A program made the translations under genes and the position numbers. A model generated the notes under the pieces. It saw only the letters and a program-made list of their open reading frames with translations. It was not told the origin of the DNA and made no database searches. Below, in pieces: positions 27,902 through 33,358 of a DNA stretch of 33,358 bases (the first letter of the stretch is position 1; each line of letters begins with the position of its first letter). The stretch is from an uncultured Hippea sp. Its GTDB lineage: Bacteria; Campylobacterota_A; Desulfurellia; JAADFJ01. The DNA is taken from contig CAJVZA010000014.1 in NCBI GenBank assembly GCA_913009315.1, forward strand, positions 1-33,358, given 5' to 3'.

Positions 27902-27957
27902 ATGAGACCACTGCACAATAAGCAAATTCACAGCTGTTTACTGTGCAGTGGTCTCAT
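27902..27957. mobile_element. 56-bp MITE-like derivative with ATGAGACCACTGCACA TIRs
   Basis: Perfect 16-bp TIRs at both ends; interior joins the termini of the 20289-20719 element in inverted orientation. Confidence 0.75.
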
Positions 27958-28192
27958 AATAGGTTAAATATATAACATTGACGATATTTCCAACACCGAC
28001 TCATATACTGTCTGCCTTTTTGCTCGTTATGCCTTCTAAGAATGCCGCTATTGTTTCTATTAAAAAATTTTAGATCACGATAAGAATTTTTTATAGATAA
28101 CTATATTTATTGTCTATTTCTACTTGATATCTTATTGTTTTTTAGTCTATCATAGAATTTAAGTTTTTTTCATAATCTTTTTCAGTATTTCT

Positions 28193-28220
28193 TTGACTTC
28201 CAACGCTTTCTTGATAGAAT
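28193..28220 (+). promoter_or_regulatory. Sigma70-like promoter upstream of the CDF transporter
   Basis: TTGACT (28193-28198), 16-nt spacer, TAGAAT (28215-28220). Confidence 0.5.
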
Positions 28221-28278
28221 TTCGCTCATTATGAAACACAGGTATAATAATGTTAGCTTTTAAGATTAAGGAATAAAG

Positions 28279-29181
28279 ATGTCTCATAATCATGATCATG
28301 AGATTAACAATTATAATAAAGCATTTGTAATCGGCATTACACTTAATGTTATTTTTGTTGTCATTGAAGCCGGTTATGGAATTGCTGCCGGTTCTTTGGC
28401 GCTGATTGCCGATGCCGGGCACAATTTAAGTGATGTAATAAGCCTTTTGCTTGCGTGGGGAGCAAGCTATCTCGCATTAAAACAACCGACGGAGAAAAGA
28501 ACTTACGGTTTTCGCAGAGTGACAATACTGGCTTCTTCAGTTAGCGCAATCTTGCTGCTTGTTGTGCTTGGCGGTATCGTATGGGAAGCTTTTGGGCGAC
28601 TCGCTAATCCGCAGCCCGTCAATAGCATGACTGTTATTATTGTTGCTGCCATCGGGGTTGTTATTAATACGGCAACCGCACTGCTGTTTGTCTCCGGTCA
28701 AAAGCATGATTTGAATATCAGGGGTGCGTACCTTCATATGGCTGCCGATGCCGGCGTTTCCCTTGGTGTGGTTGTTGCCGGGATAGTCATTATGATTACC
28801 GGTTGGCTATGGATTGATCCTGCAATAAGTCTTGTCCTTGTGGTAGTTATTTTAGTAGGAACCTGGAATTTGCTTCACGAGTCTATAAACCTTTCTGTTG
28901 ATGCAGTACCGCGAGATATCGATATATCCGGTATAAAAGATTATCTGACAAAAATAGAGGGTGTATCGGAAATACACGATTTGCATGTTTGGGCGTTAAG
29001 TACAACTCAAACAGCCTTGACCGCTCATCTGATTACCACCAAAAACTTGATAGATAACGAATTTCTAAAGGAGATACAGCAGCATCTTCATGATAACTTT
29101 GACATTGAACATGCGACAATTCAGGTGGAAAAAGAAAATACGGAAAATAACTGCATGTTGAATCGTTCGGAATGTGTTTGA
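28279..29181 (+). CDS. Cation diffusion facilitator (CzcD/ZitB-like)
   Basis: MSHNHDHE His-rich start, LALIADAGHNLSDVISLLLAWGA, HMAADAGVSLGVVVAG (HxxxD pairs), C-terminal DLHVWALS. Confidence 0.94.
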   Translation: MSHNHDHEINNYNKAFVIGITLNVIFVVIEAGYGIAAGSLALIADAGHNLSDVISLLLAWGASYLALKQPTEKRTYGFRRVTILASSVSAILLLVVLGGIVWEAFGRLANPQPVNSMTVIIVAAIGVVINTATALLFVSGQKHDLNIRGAYLHMAADAGVSLGVVVAGIVIMITGWLWIDPAISLVLVVVILVGTWNLLHESINLSVDAVPRDIDISGIKDYLTKIEGVSEIHDLHVWALSTTQTALTAHLITTKNLIDNEFLKEIQQHLHDNFDIEHATIQVEKENTENNCMLNRSECV

Positions 29182-29396
29182 AGGAATAAGCAGGATATTG
29201 CGTCACATTTTGATATCTATAAATATTTATTGCGTTTATTCTATCTGACATTTGATTCTGCAGCGGTCTCATTATCTTAAATTCCGGTTCTTGCTTTTTG
29301 AACTACCGGCTTGTCTGTAACTTGTAGCTCAGAGGAGATTGATTCGGGGCTCGAATAGTTGTCCGCAGATTAATGGAGGCACTCTTTGCGTTGCAT

Positions 29397-30041
29397 CTAT
29401 GCAGGTATTTTATCAGCTTTTTTCTTTATTGAAATCCGCCAGTTTTCTGAAATATAAGGACATTCCGCCAGCAGATTCAATTCATCTCTATTGTGCGAAT
29501 GGTAGAAAATATCGTTTACCTTTTGTATGCTCCAGTCGCTCTTTCTTTCTACGAGTTTGATCAGGCTGTTTTGCTGCACTGTTCCTTCATCTATTACTCT
29601 GAAATACCAACCGGTTTTGCCGGATTGAACAAAAATTCTATCAAGTTTTTCCATCCATCTTGCAGAAAGCTTCCAGCATGGCTGACGAGGTTGTGAAACC
29701 TGAAAAACAGCACCGCCAATCTGAAAAATGTCACCTATATAAACACTGTTTTCAATCAATCCTTCTGTAGTGAAATTTTCTCCAAATGCTCCTCCTGAAA
29801 GCTCCAAGGAATATTTCTCCATAAAGTAACGATAATGTTCGGAAGGATATACATTTACGGCTTTGTCGATTCCACCATGATTTTTGAGATCAGACTGGGC
29901 ATCTCCAACGAGATTAAGGCGTTTTGCATAGACCGGCACATCAATCTTATTTTTGAAAATCCCGCTTTCAAAAATATTGCCGTTTTTGCCTGCTGATTTT
30001 TTTGGTTTTCCTACCTGAATTGAGACAAGTTTTGCGTTCAT
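29397..30041 (-). CDS. MOSC domain protein (YiiM-like)
   Basis: NLVGDAQSDLKNHGGIDKAVNVYPSEHYRYF, GAFGENFTTEGL, QPRQPCWKLSARW. Confidence 0.9.
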   Translation of the reverse strand: MNAKLVSIQVGKPKKSAGKNGNIFESGIFKNKIDVPVYAKRLNLVGDAQSDLKNHGGIDKAVNVYPSEHYRYFMEKYSLELSGGAFGENFTTEGLIENSVYIGDIFQIGGAVFQVSQPRQPCWKLSARWMEKLDRIFVQSGKTGWYFRVIDEGTVQQNSLIKLVERKSDWSIQKVNDIFYHSHNRDELNLLAECPYISENWRISIKKKADKIPA

Positions 30042-30132
30042 ATCACCTCCCGTTTTTATATTTTAGGCGTTTGAGTAGATTCTTCAATAGTTTTTCGGCA
30101 TATTTAATTTGCTGAACTTCTTATGTCGTTAC

Positions 30133-30160
30133 TTGACAACGGACGATTTACACTTATATT
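30133..30160 (+). promoter_or_regulatory. Promoter of the ArsR/Met-rich operon
   Basis: TTGACA (30133-30138), 16-nt spacer, TATATT (30155-30160). Confidence 0.6.
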
Positions 30161-30186
30161 ACTATATAAATATCCATTTATGTAAT
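30158..30186. promoter_or_regulatory. Palindromic candidate ArsR operator overlapping the -10 element
   Basis: ATTAC(TAT)ATAAAT-ATCC-ATTTATGTAAT: inner arms ATAAAT/ATTTAT and outer arms ATTAC/GTAAT with an asymmetric 3-nt insertion. Confidence 0.5.
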
Positions 30187-30201
30187 GATATGGAGGGTAC
30201 G

Positions 30202-30597
30202 ATGAATATATTTTATGAAGCGATTGCCGCTTTTTACAAAGTTCTTTCAGATAAAAACCGTTTGATTATACTGTTTAAACTTGCCGGAGGGCAGAAGTCT
30301 GTTTCACAGATAATAGATGAAACAAAACTTTCCCAACCGCTGGTTTCTCATCATCTGAAAGAGCTGAAAAACAGTCTGCTTGTAAAAACGGAAAGGCGCG
30401 GCCCGTTTGTTTTTTGTGAACTTGCCGAACCGGCATTGACTGATTTCATCAGGCTTACAAATCAGCTTTTGTTTGAACTAAAGGAGAAAAACAGAAAGCC
30501 GCTTCCGAAAGGTGAAGATTTTGCAATGCCCTTTAACGAGATGATGAAGAATATGCTTGAGATAAGAAATAATTTTAGAAGGAGGAATGGAGAATGA
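30202..30597 (+). CDS. ArsR-family transcriptional regulator
   Basis: FYKVLSDKNRLIILFKLAGGQKSVSQIIDETKLSQPLVSHHLKELKNSLLVKTERRGPFVFCEL; ATG 30202 preceded by GGAGGG. Confidence 0.92.
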   Translation: MNIFYEAIAAFYKVLSDKNRLIILFKLAGGQKSVSQIIDETKLSQPLVSHHLKELKNSLLVKTERRGPFVFCELAEPALTDFIRLTNQLLFELKEKNRKPLPKGEDFAMPFNEMMKNMLEIRNNFRRRNGE

Positions 30598-31019
30598 TGA
30601 AAAAAATGATGGGAAATGGTATGCCAATGATGGGAATGATGAGAAAGATGATGGGAGATTCGGAAGATTTCAATCCGATGAAGATGTGTAAAACGATGAT
30701 GTCAACTATGCAAAAGGTTTCAGAAATTGCCTTTTATGCGACCCCTGAGATACGAGGTATGTTTGAGGAGTGGACTGAAAGCGTAGAGTCAGAGATATAT
30801 CAGTTTATCAGCGATAAGGAAAAGATAGACCGCAAAGAGATTGCCGGGCATTTTAAAATATCTGAAAATGCCGCTCAATTTTTCCTGAATCATCTTGCCG
30901 CTTCAGGAAAGATTAAGGCAGACTTTTCGGATAAAGTTTCAGACAAGGATGCGGGGACCGAGACAAAAAAAGATACGGCAAAAAATCCTAAATCCGATAC
31001 CGGAAGATGTAACTGCTGA
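30594..31019 (+). CDS. Methionine-rich protein with winged-helix-like middle region and Cys tail
   Basis: 16 Met in the first 39 residues (MMKKMMGNGMPMMGMMRKMM...MKMCKTMM), then IYQFISDKEKIDRKEIAGHFKISENAAQFFLNHLAASGKIKADF; ends RCNC. Overlaps arsR stop (ATGA). Confidence 0.85.
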   Translation: MMKKMMGNGMPMMGMMRKMMGDSEDFNPMKMCKTMMSTMQKVSEIAFYATPEIRGMFEEWTESVESEIYQFISDKEKIDRKEIAGHFKISENAAQFFLNHLAASGKIKADFSDKVSDKDAGTETKKDTAKNPKSDTGRCNC

Positions 31020-31061
31020 TAATAATTGTTTGAGTATATAAATTAAACAGGAGATATTGAT

Positions 31062-31325
31062 ATGAACAAAATGATGAGTTCAATGATGGATAAGATGATG
31101 AAACCTGAAGATATGCCTGAAATGATGAATTCAATGATGGATAAGATGTTTAATAAAATGTCAGCAAAAGATCGCCTCGATTTTGTATCAACGATGATGC
31201 CTAAATGCCTGAACATGATTTTTTCAGAGCTTGACTCTGATGAAAAGCATGATTTGGCCAAAGGGATGATAGAAAAGATGATCTCCATATTCAAGGATCA
31301 GCTGAAAACGGAAGCGGATAAGTGA
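31062..31325 (+). CDS. Small methionine-rich protein
   Basis: 14 Met in the first 33 residues; internal 27-bp direct repeat (31071-31097 / 31122-31148); RBS caggaga upstream. Confidence 0.82.
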   Translation: MNKMMSSMMDKMMKPEDMPEMMNSMMDKMFNKMSAKDRLDFVSTMMPKCLNMIFSELDSDEKHDLAKGMIEKMISIFKDQLKTEADK

Positions 31326-31374
31326 GCTTGTTTCATCTTTTAATTAGCAGATATTAGAACAAAGGAGATTAAAA

Positions 31375-31620
31375 ATGGGGCCAGGATATTTTTGGATGGG
31401 TGGTATGTGGATATTTCCCATAATTATGATTGTTGTAATGCTGATTGTTGTTTACCTTATATTCGGACATGGAACCATCAGGCCGCCTTGGTATTATTAT
31501 GATCAATATCCTGGTACCCCAAAGAATTCCGAATCTGCGTTGGATATATTAAAAAAGCGCTATGCCAAAGGCGAAATTACGAAGGAAGAATTCAAGCAAA
31601 TGAAAGGAGACATTGCTTGA
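31375..31620 (+). CDS. SHOCT-domain single-pass membrane protein
   Basis: Hydrophobic segment WIFPIIMIVVMLIVVYLIFG, then SALDILKKRYAKGEITKEEFKQMKGDI (SHOCT); RBS aaaggag. Confidence 0.88.
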   Translation: MGPGYFWMGGMWIFPIIMIVVMLIVVYLIFGHGTIRPPWYYYDQYPGTPKNSESALDILKKRYAKGEITKEEFKQMKGDIA

Positions 31621-31737
31621 AAGGCCGGCATTGCAAAGCTTTTGGCCATGATAATATCTACTGCGTCTTTTCTCAAATACGGCAAAAGAGATAATAAACT
31701 GCCTTGAATCGCCTGCTATGTCAAATGTTTACCCTGT

Positions 31738-31893
31738 GGAATGCGAAGCATATTTCACGGAGCAAAGACACTGTAGAGTTACAGGATTGAGATGCGTATC
31801 ATGTCTTTGAGCTGTTTCCCGAACTGAGCTTTCTTTCTTCAAAACTTCAATTGTAATCTTTGATTTAAATTCTTTGGAGTGTTTTTCTCCATA
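31738..31893 (-). pseudogene. IS3-type OrfA transposase remnant
   Basis: Minus-strand GEKHSKEFKSKITIEVLKKESSVRETAQRHDTHLNPVTLQ... resembles HTH_Tnp_1; no complete OrfA/OrfB. Confidence 0.55.
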
Positions 31894-32028
31894 ATGATTT
31901 CCTCCTTGGTTTTACCTTGCCAGGGCAAATTGTTTGAATTGTCAAATAAAAGGAGATTGAAGCCGTCTCATACTATGGATATTTTATTTTTCATCGGTAT
32001 GGGGAAAGTGTCTTCTGCTTTTATGTGA

Positions 32029-32190
32029 ATTCTACTTGCCTTTTCCACCTTAGCATTAAGCGGCGGCGTCTTCCAAAACGAGATAGTCTTAAGCGGTATA
32101 GCAAAAGGCTTGAAAAAACAAGGATTTGATCTGTTTTCCAAGCCGCAAATTCCAATAGAAGATGACGGCATTGCTCTGGATCAAATTTGA
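32029..32190 (+). pseudogene. hypF: HypF (carbamoyltransferase) C-terminal remnant
   Basis: LALSGGVFQNEIVLSGIAKGLKKQGFDLFSKPQIPIEDDGIALDQI* matches the HypF C-terminal pattern (LSGGVFQN...DGGIALGQ); no upstream domains. Confidence 0.72.
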
Positions 32191-32246
32191 CTTGTGTGAG
32201 AATTCGGTTATATGTGAAATTATTAAAAATCTATGCCTTATGCCTT

Positions 32247-33192
32247 TTAAAAATCAAGAGGGCTTTTTATATTGTCTTTATTTAGCTCTTTTATAATATG
32301 AACATAAATCATGGTTGTGCTGATATCTTTATGTCCCAGTAATTCTTGAATTGTTCTTATATCAATGCCGTTTTGCAACAGATGCGTTGCATAGGAATGT
32401 CGGAATGTATGAGAAGTAATCTTTTTTCAATCTTTGATTTATTAGCTGCAGCCTTGAGATTTCTTGCGAATGTGCTTGCTAAAACATGGTATCTCATAAT
32501 TTTTCCGGTTACCGGGTCTTTGGATAGTTTTTTCATGGGAAAAAGAAATTGCCATTTGAATTCTTTGTTTGCATTTGGGTATTTTCTCTCAAGCGCTTGG
32601 GGCAGATGAATTTCTCCGAATCCTTTTGATAAATCATTTTGATGTATTTTTCTTACTTCTTTAATATGTATTTTTAGCTCATCTTTTATTCTTTGAGGCA
32701 AAGGGACAACTCTGTCTTTTTGGCTTTTAGAATCAAAAATATAAACATTGTCAAAACCAAAATCGATGTCTTTTATTCTTAAATTTAAAAGTTCATTTAG
32801 CCTGAGACCGCAGCCGTATAGCAACTGAAGCATAAGCTTATAAATTCCATTCATATAATAAATTATTTGCTTTACCTCACCTTTGGTTAAAACAACAGGA
32901 ACATGCTCTTTTCTTTTTGCTCTTAAAGCAGAGATATTTTGGTCTTTTAACGAAATGCCAAGAACTTTTTCATATAGAAACAGAATAGCATTGAAAGCTT
33001 GATTTTGAGTGGAAGAAGCAACTTTTTATCTACTGCAAGATGCGTTAAGAACGCTTCTATCTGAGCTTTGCCAAGTTTGCTCGGATGCTTTTTGTTATGA
33101 AATAAAATAAAGTTTTTAATCCAGTTAATGTAAGTTATTTCGGTTTTATAACTGTAATGCTTCAATCTTAATTTTTCCCGAACAATATCCAA
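32247..33192 (-). pseudogene. intI: Integron-type tyrosine recombinase (IntI-like) with two frame breaks
   Basis: LDIVREKLRLKHYSYKTEITYINWIKNFILFHNKKHP; YGCGLRLNELLNLRIKDID; IntI-specific region GFGEIHLPQALERKYPNANKEFKWQFLFP; in another frame [42 protein letters not shown]. Confidence 0.88.
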
Positions 33193-33306
33193 AAATTTAT
33201 TTCCTTTTCCAGCAATAAGAAACTATCACATAATTGCATAACAATAGTGCATTTTTATCAGCTATGCAACTTATTTATTGTTTTTTAAGGGATAAAAATA
33301 AAAATC

Positions 33307-33335
33307 TTGACTAACAAAATTACATAGTATATAAA
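33307..33335 (+). promoter_or_regulatory. Sigma70-like promoter pointing rightward from the 5' side of intI
   Basis: TTGACT (33307-33312), 17-nt spacer, TATAAA (33330-33335). Confidence 0.5.
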
Positions 33336-33358
33336 AGTGTATGTCCAATAAAGAGTTA

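Noticed and set aside
29318-29362. tRNA-like fragment (TAGCTCAG ... GGCTCGAATAG)
   Set aside because: Too short and no acceptor or anticodon stem; likely coincidence.
31968-32171. 67-aa minus-strand ORF
   Set aside because: Antisense to the HypF remnant, which gives a better family match on the plus strand.
1-33358. CRISPR array or cas genes
   Set aside because: No regularly spaced 23-47-bp repeats with unique spacers; the only tandem array is the 18-bp RAYT repeat without spacers.

Overview
This is a bacterial chromosomal window in two parts. The left part (about 0.4-20.2 kb) is mostly housekeeping: rpiB, glyA, amt, the origin-type cluster rpmH-rnpA-yidD-yidC-mnmE-mnmG, an FTR1 permease fused to a NapH/NosR-like polyferredoxin under an ArsR/SmtB-type regulator, a TRAP transporter, and System II cytochrome c biogenesis (CcsA-type + ResB). 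The right part (about 20.2-33.4 kb) is a decaying accessory region. It holds nested palindromic MITE-like elements, an MntA/HepT pair whose toxin has an internal stop, a broken type I R-M locus with a RAYT transposase between hsdR and an hsdS fragment, a tRNA-Arg(GCG), IS3 and HypF remnants, and a frameshifted integron-type tyrosine recombinase. It also contains a compact ArsR operon encoding two extremely Met-rich small proteins and a SHOCT membrane protein. Best candidates for something undescribed: (1) the ArsR/Met-rich/Met-rich/SHOCT operon, (2) the FTR1-polyferredoxin fusion with a SmtB-type regulator, (3) rnpA with no canonical start codon downstream of rpmH, (4) two dispersed palindromic element families, one with an inverted, internally deleted 56-bp derivative, and (5) a RAYT gene carrying REP-like hairpins inside its own coding sequence. 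All calls come from reading sequence and motifs only; no database search was run.
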